Origin: Acidobacteriota bacterium
GTDB lineage: Bacteria > Acidobacteriota > Terriglobia > Bryobacterales > Bryobacteraceae
DNA length: 64,000 nt
Direction: 5' to 3'
Assembly: GCA_016185425.1 (NCBI GenBank)
Contig: JACPNQ010000043.1
Location: 62,001 to 126,000, forward strand
Under the pieces are notes generated by a model. It was not told the origin of the DNA, made no database searches, and was given only the letters and a program-made list of their open reading frames with translations. The position numbers were made by a program, and so were the translations under genes. Positions 1-8,506 of the stretch are shown here, one piece after another. Every line of letters starts with the position of its first letter. The stretch's first letter is position 1.

Positions 1-1620
1 GGTTCAAGCTCAAATTGGACACGGTCGCTTTCATGGGCGAGTTTAGGTTTCAGCGAAGTCTCGGTATATAGCAACGGCTACTATTGGGAGAATGGGAACC
101 CCAACGTCTATATTTCCGGTGTTGCTAAGACGACTTCCGCAGGCAGCGCGGGCAACTTCCTGATTCACTCTGACGATGGCTTTCAGACGGTTAACGTTCT
201 CAGGGCACCTTCTGTAGATAATTCGAGCAACGATGTCGCTTTGGGTCCGGACGGCGGACTCTATGTGCAGAGCTACCCGCAGCCTGACGCATTCGTCGCT
301 AAATTTAGTCCCTCGGGTGAGCAGTTCTTCTTCACGTATCTTGGCGGAGAAGACTTCGATGCTGCCACCACAGTTTCGATCGACGCCGAGGACAATATCA
401 TTGTCGGGGGCCGCACGAAATCATCCCAGTTTCCTTTCACGAGTTCGACCGTAGAGAACGCCCAGGGTTTTGTAGCTAAGATCTCCGCCGATGGCAGGCG
501 GCTCGTCTGGTCAACGAGAGTTCCGATGGCGGCGGTCGATTTGCCTTTGCTGGTGGCGACCGATAAAGGCGGCCGAATCTATGCGGCTTCGGGCGGCGAT
601 GACGAGAAAAAACTGAGCGCCAGCGGCACGTTTCTACTGCGGCTGAGCGCGGCGGACGGGCACGTAGAGCAGTTGACCGATCTCCGCGACGTTCGGGACT
701 TCCGATGCATGAAGTTGGACGCGAAGGGAGATCTTATCTTCGGGCACCGCAATGGCATCAGCCGATTCTCAACGGCGACGAATACAGCGTCCCTAATAGC
801 ACAGATACCCGGTATTGAAGTAAGCAGTATCGCCTTCGATCCGTTCGGCGCGATTACTGCGATGGGCGCGAATTTCAGGACCTTGCAGCGGAACGAACCG
901 ATGGCCCTCACCACGCCCAATGCATTTCAACGCGTTGGCTACAATCAGGGCGACTTTTTCCCGAGCGTTACGCCGGACGCCTATATCGGTAAGTTCTCGC
1001 CCGAAGGTATGCGGATTTCCGCGACGCTTTTTGGCGGCAATAGTCCCGAGCGGATTTTGGACGGCGTACTGGATCCCGGCGGCAACCTCGTGGCGATCGG
1101 CAGGCCGGGCGGTGACGATACGCCTTGGCGCTCTGTGGAATCGATGCGAACGACCTATTCCGGCCCGGCGAGTTTCGTGCTGAAGATGGACGACAAGAAT
1201 GAGGCCGTGCGGTATTCCACATATCTGGACGGTTTCTTTGCGACGAAGGTCTTTCCGCATCCGGAAGGCGGCCATTGGATTGTGGGATGGGGATACTACG
1301 GCGCGCCCTACGGAACGGGTGAAAGCGATATTTTGCTGTACCGAATCCGGTCGTCACCGGCGGAGCTGCCACGTATCGACTCCATTGTTCCCGCGGTGCT
1401 GTTCACCTACCTTCGTCCTGGAGATACGGCATCAATCAGCGGGGAGGGATTTGGCGGAGATTCGGTGGTGGAATTGGGCGAGCGCCAAGTGGCGCCGCGT
1501 AACGTGACGGCGGGGAAGATGGAGATCCTGTTGCCAGAGACGATGCCGGCGGGAGTCTATGCGGTGACCGTGGTGTCCGGTGGGAAACGGTCGGCGCCGG
1601 TGCGGCTGCGCATTTATTGA
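1..1620 (+). CDS. SBBP beta-propeller protein with C-terminal IPT/TIG-like domain (5' end missing)
   Basis: The reading frame is open from base 1 to a TGA at 1618-1620, so the N-terminus lies outside the window. The visible 539 residues carry blocks typical of SBBP repeats, such as 'FVAKFSPSGEQFFFTYLGG' and 'YIGKFSPEGMRISATLFGG', each followed by an 'ILDGVLDPGGNLVAIG'-type strand. These form a secreted beta-propeller. The last 85 or so residues, from 'PRIDSIVPAVLF' on, look like an IPT/TIG immunoglobulin-like fold. Proteins of this kind are abundant and exported in Acidobacteriota; substrate or partner is unknown. An internal ATG at 241 is unlikely to be the start, because repeat-like sequence continues upstream of it. 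It faces the minus-strand glycosyltransferase that ends at 1660. Confidence 0.8.
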   Translation, partial: GSSSNWTRSLSWASLGFSEVSVYSNGYYWENGNPNVYISGVAKTTSAGSAGNFLIHSDDGFQTVNVLRAPSVDNSSNDVALGPDGGLYVQSYPQPDAFVAKFSPSGEQFFFTYLGGEDFDAATTVSIDAEDNIIVGGRTKSSQFPFTSSTVENAQGFVAKISADGRRLVWSTRVPMAAVDLPLLVATDKGGRIYAASGGDDEKKLSASGTFLLRLSAADGHVEQLTDLRDVRDFRCMKLDAKGDLIFGHRNGISRFSTATNTASLIAQIPGIEVSSIAFDPFGAITAMGANFRTLQRNEPMALTTPNAFQRVGYNQGDFFPSVTPDAYIGKFSPEGMRISATLFGGNSPERILDGVLDPGGNLVAIGRPGGDDTPWRSVESMRTTYSGPASFVLKMDDKNEAVRYSTYLDGFFATKVFPHPEGGHWIVGWGYYGAPYGTGESDILLYRIRSSPAELPRIDSIVPAVLFTYLRPGDTASISGEGFGGDSVVELGERQVAPRNVTAGKMEILLPETMPAGVYAVTVVSGGKRSAPVRLRIY

Positions 1621-1659
1621 CCGGATTACGCCAGGTCGATTCTCGAGAAAGCCGCTGAC

Positions 1660-2652
1660 CTACCGCCCCCGGCTTTCCGCCGTGCTGGCGTCCTTCCGCG
1701 CTCGCACTTCGCGGACCGCATAAATGCGCCGTCCCTGGCTTTCGAAGTACGTCCGGATGAGCACCTCGCCCAGGATGCCGGTGCAAAAGAGCATCAAACC
1801 CGCCAGGAGCATCAGGCCGCCGGCGACCATCAGCGGGCCGTGCTGGCTCAGTAAGTCGCGCTGCATGTTGAGCAGCTTATAGACGAACAGGTAGGCAAGG
1901 ATTGCGCCGCCCGAACCGAGTCCGAGCAGTCCATACTTGCCGAAGAAGTGCATCGGGCGGGTGAAGTAAGTCAGCAGGAACCGGATGGTGATGATGTCGA
2001 AGAAGACTTTGAACGTGCGGCTGAGGCCATAGTGCGACTGGCCGGCGCCGCGAGGGACGTTCCTGATCGGCACCTCGATAACGCGGGCGCCATAGAAGCT
2101 GGCGAGGGCGGGGATAAAGCGGTGCAATTCGCCGTACAGGTTCACGTCTTTGAGAATCTCGGCGCGGTAGGCCTTGAAGGTCGTACCGAAGTCGTGGAGC
2201 TCGACGCCGCTGGCCTTTTTCATCAGCCAGTTTGCGATGCGGGAAGGAATCTTGCGGGTGATGGCGTTGTCGATGCGGTTTTTGCGCCATCCGCTGGCGA
2301 GGTCGTAGCCCTGGTCGATTTTTTCGAGGAGAGCCGGGATGTCCTCGGGTTCGTGCTGGAGATCGCCATCGAGGGATACGATGACGCTGCCGGAGGACTC
2401 GTCGAAGCCGGCGGCGAGGGCGGCGGTTTGGCCGAAGTTACGGCGGAGGCGGATGACCTTGAGGCGGGAGTCGGTTTCGACAAGGTTGGCCAGGAGGTCG
2501 AAAGAGCGGTCAGTAGAAGCGTCGTCTATGAAGATGATTTCGTAGGTGCGGCCGATGTTTTCAAGGACCGCGGTGAGGCGGTCGTACAGGGGGAGGATTG
2601 CAGGCTCCTCGTTATGGATCGGAACGACGATCGACAGCGCTGGCGCAGGCAT
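1660..2652 (-). CDS. Family 2 glycosyltransferase with two C-terminal membrane helices (GtrB/ArnC-like)
   Basis: This 330-residue protein starts with the GT2 fold: 'LSIVVPIHNEE' for nucleotide-sugar binding, 'FIDDASTDRSFD', and 'VSLDGDLQHEPEDIP' as the DxD-type metal site, then 'ASGWRKNR'. Two hydrophobic helices sit around residues 225-295. This is the architecture of polyprenyl-phosphate sugar transferases (GtrB, ArnC, DPMS), which move a sugar from a nucleotide donor to undecaprenyl phosphate at the inner membrane. The exact sugar cannot be read from sequence. The ATG at 2652 has a GGGGAGAAA-type Shine-Dalgarno upstream. The gene is divergent from tRNA-Val. Confidence 0.88.
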   Translation of the reverse strand: MPAPALSIVVPIHNEEPAILPLYDRLTAVLENIGRTYEIIFIDDASTDRSFDLLANLVETDSRLKVIRLRRNFGQTAALAAGFDESSGSVIVSLDGDLQHEPEDIPALLEKIDQGYDLASGWRKNRIDNAITRKIPSRIANWLMKKASGVELHDFGTTFKAYRAEILKDVNLYGELHRFIPALASFYGARVIEVPIRNVPRGAGQSHYGLSRTFKVFFDIITIRFLLTYFTRPMHFFGKYGLLGLGSGGAILAYLFVYKLLNMQRDLLSQHGPLMVAGGLMLLAGLMLFCTGILGEVLIRTYFESQGRRIYAVREVRARKDASTAESRGR

Positions 2653-2690
2653 AATGGGTTTCTCCCCAGTGTACCGCGTGGTGCGAGGTG

Positions 2691-2699
2691 TGTTATCAT
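2691..2699 (+). promoter_or_regulatory. Extended -10 promoter for tRNA-Val
   Basis: TGTTATCAT reads as TGn plus the -10 hexamer TATCAT (5 of 6 to consensus). It lies 19 bases before the first base of tRNA-Val, so a start near 2706 would leave a short 5' leader for RNase P to remove. No good -35 is visible, which is usual for an extended -10 promoter. Confidence 0.5.
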
Positions 2700-2718
2700 T
2701 AAAGTTCGCGCGGTTTGC

Positions 2719-2795
2719 GGGCCTGTAGCTCAGTTGGTTAGAGCGCTACCTTGACACGGTAGAGGTCACAGATTCGAGTTCTGTCAGGCCCACCA
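2719..2795 (+). tRNA. tRNA-Val (GAC)
   Basis: The 77-base cloverleaf has a perfect 7-bp acceptor stem, GGGCCTG (2719-2725) with CAGGCCC (2785-2791). It has a TAGCTCAGTTGGTTAGAGC D-arm and a CTACC/GGTAG anticodon stem. The loop TTGACAC gives anticodon GAC (valine), and the T-arm carries GATTCGAGTTC. Discriminator A and CCA are encoded (2793-2795). It stands alone between a divergent glycosyltransferase and a tannase-family gene. Its 3' flank resembles that of tRNA-His later in the window. Confidence 0.95.
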
Positions 2796-2963
2796 TACAA
2801 AATAAACGACTTAGTCAAATTGCAGGTGATCGCTTTCGTGGGGCGCGGGCTGGTTGCGGACTAGACTGAGACTCTAAGCTATGTTTGGCTTGCAAGCTGT
2901 GTGATCGAACATCACGGCCAGGTGCAATGCATACCCGCCATTGATTTTTTGTAGACTCTAGCG
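2796..2963 (+). other. Gene-free 3' flank of tRNA-Val, possible attachment-site scar
   Basis: No gene is seen between tRNA-Val and the tannase gene. The first 25 bases are AT-rich and include ACTTAG at 2809-2814, 13 bases after the encoded CCA. tRNA-His has ACTTAG at 18565-18570, 12 bases after its CCA, in similar AT-rich sequence. This resembles the remains of tyrosine-recombinase attachment sites but no integrase gene is present. Confidence 0.3.
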
Positions 2964-4439
2964 ATGAAGCTTGTGCTCCTAGCCGCTGTCTCTCCCGCCA
3001 TGATGCTCGCCGCGCAATGCGACGCCATTGCGGCCAAGTCATTCGGCAAAGACGCCAAGATCGAATCCGCGAAGCACGTGGCCGCGGCGGAGAATCTGCC
3101 GGAGCATTGCGATGTGCGGGGCGTCATCTGGCCGGAAGCGCGTTTTGCAATCAAACTGCCCACTGCCTGGAACGGCCGGTTCCAAATGGCCGGGAATGGC
3201 GGCACGGCTGGAACCATCAGCATAGGTGCTGTCGACGCGGCGCTGCGGAAAGGGTTTGCAGCGGCATCGACCGACACCGGCCATGATGCGGCCAAGGAGC
3301 CGCTGGCCAGCTTCGCGCATATGACGCCGGAAAATCCGAATGGCCATCGAAAGTACCTTGACTTTGCCTACCTCTCGGTGCACGAGACCGCGGTGCTGGC
3401 CAAGCAGATTATTCAGGCCTACTACGGCCACGCGGCGAAGTATTCCTATTGGGTCGGCTGTTCCACGGGCGGGCGGCAGGGCATGCAGGAGGCGCAGAGA
3501 TATCCGGAGGATTTCGACGGACTGGTGATCGGGGCGCCTGGCATGTTTCTTACGGGCAACTTCATGCGGCGTCTCTGGGTGGGGCAATCGCAACTTGGCG
3601 ATGCGGCTCTGCCCGTGGAGAAACTGCCGCTGTTGAACAAGATCGTCTATGAGAAGTGCGATGCGGGCGATGGACTTGCGGACGGCGTGATCGACGATCC
3701 ACGCCGCTGCGACTTCAAACCGGCGCGCGATCTGCCGAAGTGCAAAGGCGACGGTGCGAATGATTGTTTCACGGAGGCGCAGATCGTGGGACTTGGCAAG
3801 ATCTACGGCGGTCCGCACACGAGCAAGGGCAAACAACTCTTCCCGGGTGAGCCGGTTGGGAGCGAGCCGGTTTGGGCGGAGAACCTGGTTGGACCGAGTA
3901 AGACCGTTCTGCCGCGGTCGGAGAGCCAGATGAAGTTCTACGGGCTGGATCCACCGCCGGGGCCGTCCTGGAGCTACACGATGTTCGACTTCGACAGAGA
4001 TCCGGCACGGATGGCGAAGGCGGCGAAGGACCTGAATCCTCTGAATCCCGATTTGGCGCCACTGAGGAAGCGCGGCGGGAAGATTGTGCATTACTCGGGT
4101 TGGGCGGATCAGCAGGTGAATCCGCTGCCGGCGATTGAGTACTACGAGACGGTCAGCAAACGGATGGGCGATGGCGCGACGCGTGATTTCTACCGGCTGT
4201 TCATGGTGCCGGGCATGTTTCACTGCGGCGGTGGGCCGGGTTGCGGCAGCGTCGACTGGCTGGCGGCTGTGATGGATTGGGTGGAGAAGGGCGTGGCGCC
4301 GGAGCGGTTGGTTGGTGCGCACATGGAAAAGGGCCAAGCGACGCGGACGCGGCCGTTGTGTCCGTATCCGCAGGTGGCGCGTTACAAGGGTTCGGGCAAT
4401 GTCGACGACGCCGCGAACTTTGCCTGTCGCGTTCCGTAG
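2964..4439 (+). CDS. Secreted tannase/feruloyl esterase family protein
   Basis: A 491-residue protein with a hydrophobic N-terminal leader, matching the tannase/feruloyl esterase family (PF07519), whose members cleave galloyl or feruloyl esters of plant phenolics. The nucleophile elbow 'GCSTGGRQ' places Ser167 right after Cys166. Asp382 sits in 'YSGWAD' and His420-Cys421 in 'PGMFHCGGG'. This gives the family's CS-D-HC arrangement, in which a Cys pair ties the catalytic Ser and His together. The length is normal and the active site complete, so it should be functional. The bound phenolic acid cannot be predicted. The next gene starts 24 bases downstream and may be cotranscribed. Confidence 0.88.
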   Translation: MKLVLLAAVSPAMMLAAQCDAIAAKSFGKDAKIESAKHVAAAENLPEHCDVRGVIWPEARFAIKLPTAWNGRFQMAGNGGTAGTISIGAVDAALRKGFAAASTDTGHDAAKEPLASFAHMTPENPNGHRKYLDFAYLSVHETAVLAKQIIQAYYGHAAKYSYWVGCSTGGRQGMQEAQRYPEDFDGLVIGAPGMFLTGNFMRRLWVGQSQLGDAALPVEKLPLLNKIVYEKCDAGDGLADGVIDDPRRCDFKPARDLPKCKGDGANDCFTEAQIVGLGKIYGGPHTSKGKQLFPGEPVGSEPVWAENLVGPSKTVLPRSESQMKFYGLDPPPGPSWSYTMFDFDRDPARMAKAAKDLNPLNPDLAPLRKRGGKIVHYSGWADQQVNPLPAIEYYETVSKRMGDGATRDFYRLFMVPGMFHCGGGPGCGSVDWLAAVMDWVEKGVAPERLVGAHMEKGQATRTRPLCPYPQVARYKGSGNVDDAANFACRVP

Positions 4440-4463
4440 CGTTGTTATATAATCCGCCACGGC

Positions 4464-5315
4464 ATGACTAAACGAGAATTTCTTACGGCTGGCTTGGCGG
4501 CTGGAGTGGGGATGAATACGTCGTTTGCGCAGCCGGGGCGCGTGACGACGCGCAAGGCCAAGACGACAAAGCTGTTCAAGGCGCCGCCAGGCTTTCCAAA
4601 TGCGCTGGCGGCCACGCCGGAAGGCCTATGGATCGCCGAGCAGAAGCTGTCCGGCTCGCAAGCCGTAGCCTATGGCCTGCCGGAGCCCAGGTCACTTACC
4701 GAGGAAGCTTGGCTGGTCGATTGGAACGGCAAGGTGGTGAAGTCGGTGACGACCACATCCCGGAATACGAGCGGAATGGCTGTCGGCGGCGGGTACGTCT
4801 GGATGGTGGCCAATGCACCTCCGCAGGGTGTCTTTCAGGTGGACATGAACTCGAAGTTGATCAGCCACCGGCAGATTCCGCTGGGCCCGCCGAACGATGG
4901 CGGCGGTTGCCACGGCGCGCAGTGGGATAACGGAAAGTTATGGATCGCCGCCCTGCGGATACGCGGGAATGTGCGGGTCGATCCAAAGACCTGGGAACCG
5001 GAATTTCTGATTCCCTTCTATCAGGCTCCCGACAGAGTGCGTTATCACGACATTACGATCGATAACGGGAGTATGTGGCAGATCGTCGGGAACGATTGTA
5101 AGAGTTATAAAGACTATCGGCCGGGCCTGGTGCGGTATGACCTTGCCACTGGGAAAGTGCTGGAAACTGTGGACTTCGTTTCTAACTCCTGTGACCCGCA
5201 CGGTCTTGCTTTTTATGACGGGAAACTGGTCAGTTGCGATGCCGGCATCCATCCCGGATGGCCGAATAAAGACAGTCCCACGGCGGGATGGATCTTTCAA
5301 ATTGACTTCATTTGA
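4464..5315 (+). CDS. Exported beta-propeller protein of unknown function
   Basis: A 283-residue protein starting 'MTKREFLTAGLAAGVG', a Tat-like or signal-peptidase leader of the form common in this genome. The mature part has repeated 'GLWIAEQ', 'GGGYVWMVANA', 'DNGKLWIAALR' and 'DNGSMWQIVGN' strands, which indicate a WD/NHL- or SMP-30-like propeller. His and Asp residues in 'CDPHGLAFYDGKLVSCDAG' could bind a ligand or metal. No specific enzyme family is recognised. It lies 24 bases after the tannase-family gene, so a role in the same extracellular pathway is a reasonable guess. A good intrinsic terminator follows directly. Confidence 0.72.
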   Translation: MTKREFLTAGLAAGVGMNTSFAQPGRVTTRKAKTTKLFKAPPGFPNALAATPEGLWIAEQKLSGSQAVAYGLPEPRSLTEEAWLVDWNGKVVKSVTTTSRNTSGMAVGGGYVWMVANAPPQGVFQVDMNSKLISHRQIPLGPPNDGGGCHGAQWDNGKLWIAALRIRGNVRVDPKTWEPEFLIPFYQAPDRVRYHDITIDNGSMWQIVGNDCKSYKDYRPGLVRYDLATGKVLETVDFVSNSCDPHGLAFYDGKLVSCDAGIHPGWPNKDSPTAGWIFQIDFI

Positions 5316-5321
5316 CAAAGG

Positions 5322-5346
5322 ACCCGTGCATAGCACGGGTTTTTTG
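5322..5346 (+). terminator. Rho-independent terminator
   Basis: A perfect 8-bp stem ACCCGTGC/GCACGGGT with a 3-base ATA loop is followed by a run of six T. It begins 6 bases after the stop of the propeller gene and ends transcription of the tannase-propeller pair before the aquaporin gene. Confidence 0.88.
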
Positions 5347-5404
5347 TTTCCGGTATACTCTGTGCCGGTTCCTCGTTGAACCAATCTCAGAAAAGGAGTA
5401 CTGC

Positions 5405-6136
5405 ATGCCAATTTCGAAGCGTGCGGCAGCGGAGTTTTTTGGTACCTTTTGGCTGGTTTTCGGTGGATGCGGCAGCGCCTTGCTGGCGGCCGCGTTTCCG
5501 AATGTCGGCATCGGACTGTTGGGAGTCTCCCTCGCCTTTGGGCTCACGGTGCTGTCGATGGCGTACGCCATCGGGCATATTTCCGGGTGCCATTTGAACC
5601 CGGCGGTGTCGATTGGGCTTGTGGCGGCGAAGCGCTTCCCGGCAGGCGAACTGCTCCACTACATTGCCGCGCAGGTATTGGGCGCTATCGCGGGCGCGGG
5701 AACGCTGCTGGTGATTGCGAGCGGGAAGAGTGGCTTTGATGTCTCCGCGGGATTCGCGAGCAATGGCTTCGCGGAGCACTCGCCAGGCGCGTATTCGATG
5801 GCCGCCTGCCTGACGGCGGAGGTCGTGCTGACGTTCTTCTTCCTGATCATCATTCTCGGTGCAACCGACCGGCGCGCGCCGGCAGGATTTGCTCCGATCG
5901 CAATTGGGTTGGGCCTGACGCTGATTCACTTGGTCGGTATCCCCGTCACCAACCTCAGCGTGAATCCTGCCCGGAGCACGGGTACGGCGATCTTCGTTGG
6001 CGGCTGGGCGCTGGAGCAGTTGTGGCTATTCTGGGTGGCGCCAATTGTCGGAGCGGCGATCGCGGGTGTCGTGTATCCGGCGATTGCGGAAGAATCGGAA
6101 GCTCCTGGCGCGGCGGCAGCCGCGGCTAGCCGGTAG
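5405..6136 (+). CDS. aqpZ: Aquaporin Z-like MIP family water channel
   Basis: A 243-residue integral membrane protein of the major intrinsic protein family. Both half-helix motifs are present: 'HLNPAVS' near residue 64 and 'SVNPARS' near residue 184. They sit in two homologous halves with six membrane helices. Narrow-pore features ('GHISGCHLNPAVS', an Arg right after the second NPA) favour a water-selective AqpZ over a glycerol facilitator. The ATG at 5405 is chosen because AAGGAG lies at 5393-5398; the frame stays open further upstream but that part overlaps the terminator. Its 3' end overlaps the convergent FG-GAP gene by 11 bases. Confidence 0.92.
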   Translation: MPISKRAAAEFFGTFWLVFGGCGSALLAAAFPNVGIGLLGVSLAFGLTVLSMAYAIGHISGCHLNPAVSIGLVAAKRFPAGELLHYIAAQVLGAIAGAGTLLVIASGKSGFDVSAGFASNGFAEHSPGAYSMAACLTAEVVLTFFFLIIILGATDRRAPAGFAPIAIGLGLTLIHLVGIPVTNLSVNPARSTGTAIFVGGWALEQLWLFWVAPIVGAAIAGVVYPAIAEESEAPGAAAAAASR

Positions 6137-7763
6137 ACCGTCCCGCCCCCTCCTCAAGCACCGTGTACCGGCCCGATGGAATGCCCTCGAATCGCTCGAT
6201 ACGATTCGAGGGCTTGGGCCAGCGGACCTCCACCCACTCACACCGTGGACTCGGACCGAGCCCGAGAATTTCGCGCGGATCGTGGCTCGACAGATAGCTG
6301 CCGCCGGATGTTTTCAGACGCGAATGACGGCCCGCCGGCGTGCTCCAAGTGACTTTTGCGCCGATACCATCGCGGTTGGCGGTGATGCCTTTGAGCTTGA
6401 TACCAGCCCAGTGGTTGGCCGCGCCCGCGTTGTTCTTCAGCAGTAATGGCGCGCCGCCGTTGACGCCGACCAGAAAGTCCAGACGGCCGTCGTTGTTGTA
6501 GTCGCCGGCGGCGAGGCCTCGCGCGGCGATCGACCGTTGAAAGACGGGGCCGGCCGCCGCGCTGCGATTGCGAAGTGCGCCGCCGCCGGAGGATTGGAAG
6601 AAGAGCAGTGGCTCGGCCCAGGTGACGTGCGGGGAGCGCTCCGAGACAAGGTCGTCCGGGTGACCGTTGGCGAGGAGGAGGTCGATCCCACCATCGTTAT
6701 CGGCGTCGAAGAATTTGCACCCCCATCCGCTGAGATTGTACGTGGCGCGGCCGATTTCGCCGGCAAAAGAAAGATCGTCAAATACCCCATGACGCGTATT
6801 GCGGTAGAGCGAAAAACGCTCGCGATCGATGTTGGTGACGAGCAGATCCTGCCAGCCGTCGCCGTCGATGTCGGCGGAGTCAACGCCCATTCCGGAGCGA
6901 GGCCAGCCGGACTCGCTGAAGGCGACCATGGCATCCACGCCCTTATCCTCGAAACGCCCGCCGCCGTTGACGAAGAGGAAGTTCTGCACCGTATCGTTCG
7001 CGACGAACAGATCGAGAAGGCCGTCGTTATTACAATCGGTGGTGACTACACCGAGCGCCTTCGATGGCCTTGCGGCGATGCCGGTTTCGCGGCTGACATC
7101 GGTGAATGTGCCGTCGCCATTATTGCGATAGAGCCGGCACGCCGATGGCTGAAAGATACGCGGAATACAATAACCGGGGCGGCCGCCGCGTTCGGCGATA
7201 CAAAGGTCCTGCGACTTCTCATCGTATTCGACGAAGCCGCAGACAAAGAGATCGAGCAAGCCGTCACCGTTATAGTCAAACCACACTGCGCTGGTGGACC
7301 ACGACGGGCCCTCGATACCGGACTTCGCGGTGACGTCGGTGAAGGTGCCGTTGCCATTGTTGCGATACAGCACAGGGCGGCCGTACGCCGTGAGGAAGAT
7401 GTCCGGAAAGCCGTCGTTATTGAAATCCGCGATGGCCGCTCCCATCCCGAACGAGCGCGGCGGCGCGATGCCGGATTTCGCGGTGACGTCGGTGAAGGTG
7501 CCGTCGCGATTGTTGCGGTAGAGCGCATGGCGCGGCGGCCCACTGTTGACAAAGAACAGGTCGGGCCAGCCGTCGTTGTCGTAGTCGATAAACGCGACGC
7601 CGGGCCCCAGCGACTCCGGCAGGTCGTGCCGGAGGGATCGGGCGTTGTTGTGAATCCAACGGATGCCGGACTTCGCGGCCGGAATCTCCTCAAACAGCGG
7701 GGGAGCGGGGGAAGCGAAAGCCGCGGCAAATAGGGCGCGCCTGCTTAGAGGCCGCGCAGCCAC
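6126..7763 (-). CDS. CRTAC1-like protein with FG-GAP/VCBS repeats and ASPIC/UnbV domain
   Basis: A 545-residue exported protein. After a short leader ('SRRALFAAAFASPAPP') come about eight FG-GAP/VCBS calcium-binding repeats of the form 'AFIDYDNDGWPDLFFVN', 'AIADFNNDGFPDIFLT' and 'DSADIDGDGWQDLLVTN', which fold as a beta-propeller. The last 75 or so residues ('NHWAGIKLKG...GLGPSPRCEWVEVRWP') match the ASPIC/UnbV domain seen in CRTAC1 proteins. The usual role is extracellular protein or carbohydrate binding; no enzyme is implied. The start is GTG at 7763, overlapping the upstream gene's stop by 19 bases, so the two are probably translationally coupled. Confidence 0.85.
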   Translation of the reverse strand: MAARPLSRRALFAAAFASPAPPLFEEIPAAKSGIRWIHNNARSLRHDLPESLGPGVAFIDYDNDGWPDLFFVNSGPPRHALYRNNRDGTFTDVTAKSGIAPPRSFGMGAAIADFNNDGFPDIFLTAYGRPVLYRNNGNGTFTDVTAKSGIEGPSWSTSAVWFDYNGDGLLDLFVCGFVEYDEKSQDLCIAERGGRPGYCIPRIFQPSACRLYRNNGDGTFTDVSRETGIAARPSKALGVVTTDCNNDGLLDLFVANDTVQNFLFVNGGGRFEDKGVDAMVAFSESGWPRSGMGVDSADIDGDGWQDLLVTNIDRERFSLYRNTRHGVFDDLSFAGEIGRATYNLSGWGCKFFDADNDGGIDLLLANGHPDDLVSERSPHVTWAEPLLFFQSSGGGALRNRSAAAGPVFQRSIAARGLAAGDYNNDGRLDFLVGVNGGAPLLLKNNAGAANHWAGIKLKGITANRDGIGAKVTWSTPAGRHSRLKTSGGSYLSSHDPREILGLGPSPRCEWVEVRWPKPSNRIERFEGIPSGRYTVLEEGAGRSTG

Positions 7764-8209
7764 AGCTTGGCGTTTCCGAGCACCGCCGCCAGTGTTTTCC
7801 CATCGCTGTTATTCACAACGGACATGGTTGAGATCAACGCATTGGAAGGGCTGACCCAGTCCGACGCGCGTCCGTCACCGCGAGCCATACCGACCACGCG
7901 GCCCTGGCCGGTATAGTACGCACAGTTACCGCCGCCTTGAGTGAGAATTACTTCTTCGGCCGCGGTGATTTCTCCGGTAGTAGTATTGCGGAAGTGGACG
8001 ACGGCCTTGATGTCGCCTTCGCCCAGGTTTGCGGCGCAGAGCTCCAGGTGCTGGCCGTCGCCGACCCACAGCGGGCCGAACAACATGCCGGGCGTAAGGT
8101 TATCCTGTGCCTGGACGCGAACGGGAGTAAAGAGGTGGATAGAAGCCCCGGCGGCCAGGCCGAGCGCTATGGCAAAAACTGCGTATCGCGGACGAATAGT
8201 AATAGTCAT
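7745..8209 (-). CDS. Small exported protein of unknown function
   Basis: 154 residues with a clear Sec signal: charged 'TITIRPRY', a hydrophobic core, then an 'VQAQD' cleavage region near residue 35. The mature part is about 120 residues, rich in beta strand, with two Cys ('LELCAANLG' and 'GGGNCAYYTG') that could form a disulfide. I recognise no family. AAAGGAG at 8216-8222 supports the ATG at 8209. Its end overlaps the start of the FG-GAP/ASPIC gene by 19 bases, so they form a two-gene unit. It could be a secreted partner of that propeller, which is inference from position only. Confidence 0.75.
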   Translation of the reverse strand: MTITIRPRYAVFAIALGLAAGASIHLFTPVRVQAQDNLTPGMLFGPLWVGDGQHLELCAANLGEGDIKAVVHFRNTTTGEITAAEEVILTQGGGNCAYYTGQGRVVGMARGDGRASDWVSPSNALISTMSVVNNSDGKTLAAVLGNAKLWLRGL

Positions 8210-8293
8210 GACACGCTCCTTTGGATACAGAATAAGAGCGTACGGCGCTAAATAAGGCAGGGAGTTGTAATTTTTTGGTAAGGACTCTGGGGG

Positions 8294-8506
8294 TTACTGG
8301 TTATCCTTCCACTCGTCATACCATGCCATCTGTATCGCTTCCAGCTTCTGTTCGTTCGATTTTGCCGGATCGTCGTCAAAGCCTGGCAGAGCGATTACAT
8401 ACTTGTGCAGGTCGGTGAAGCGCACGGTGAGCGGGTCGGTTTCAGGGTAAGTCTCTTGAAGGAGTACGCCGATGACGTCGGCGTCGAGCCAGTTGAATTT
8501 GTTCAT
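8294..8506 (-). CDS. iscX: Fe-S assembly protein IscX
   Basis: A 70-residue acidic protein matching IscX (YfhJ) over its whole length: 'WLDADVIGVLLQETYP', 'DPLTVRFTDLHKYV', 'LPGFDDDPAKSNEQKLEAI' and 'WYDEWKD'. IscX binds IscS at the site also used by frataxin and ferredoxin, binds iron weakly, and tunes the rate of cluster assembly on IscU. It is the last gene of the ISC operon. Its ATG overlaps the hscA stop by 4 bases. In Escherichia coli fdx lies between hscA and iscX; here there is no room for it. Confidence 0.93.
   Translation of the reverse strand: MNKFNWLDADVIGVLLQETYPETDPLTVRFTDLHKYVIALPGFDDDPAKSNEQKLEAIQMAWYDEWKDNQ

Noticed and set aside
1948..2754. Plus-strand frame of 268 codons
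   Set aside because: Antisense to the glycosyltransferase and running into tRNA-Val; rich in Glu/Gly/Val shadow codons.
3039..4460. Long minus-strand reading frame of 473 codons
   Set aside because: It is the antisense of the tannase-family gene. It is arginine-rich with no domain, as expected for GC-rich shadow frames.
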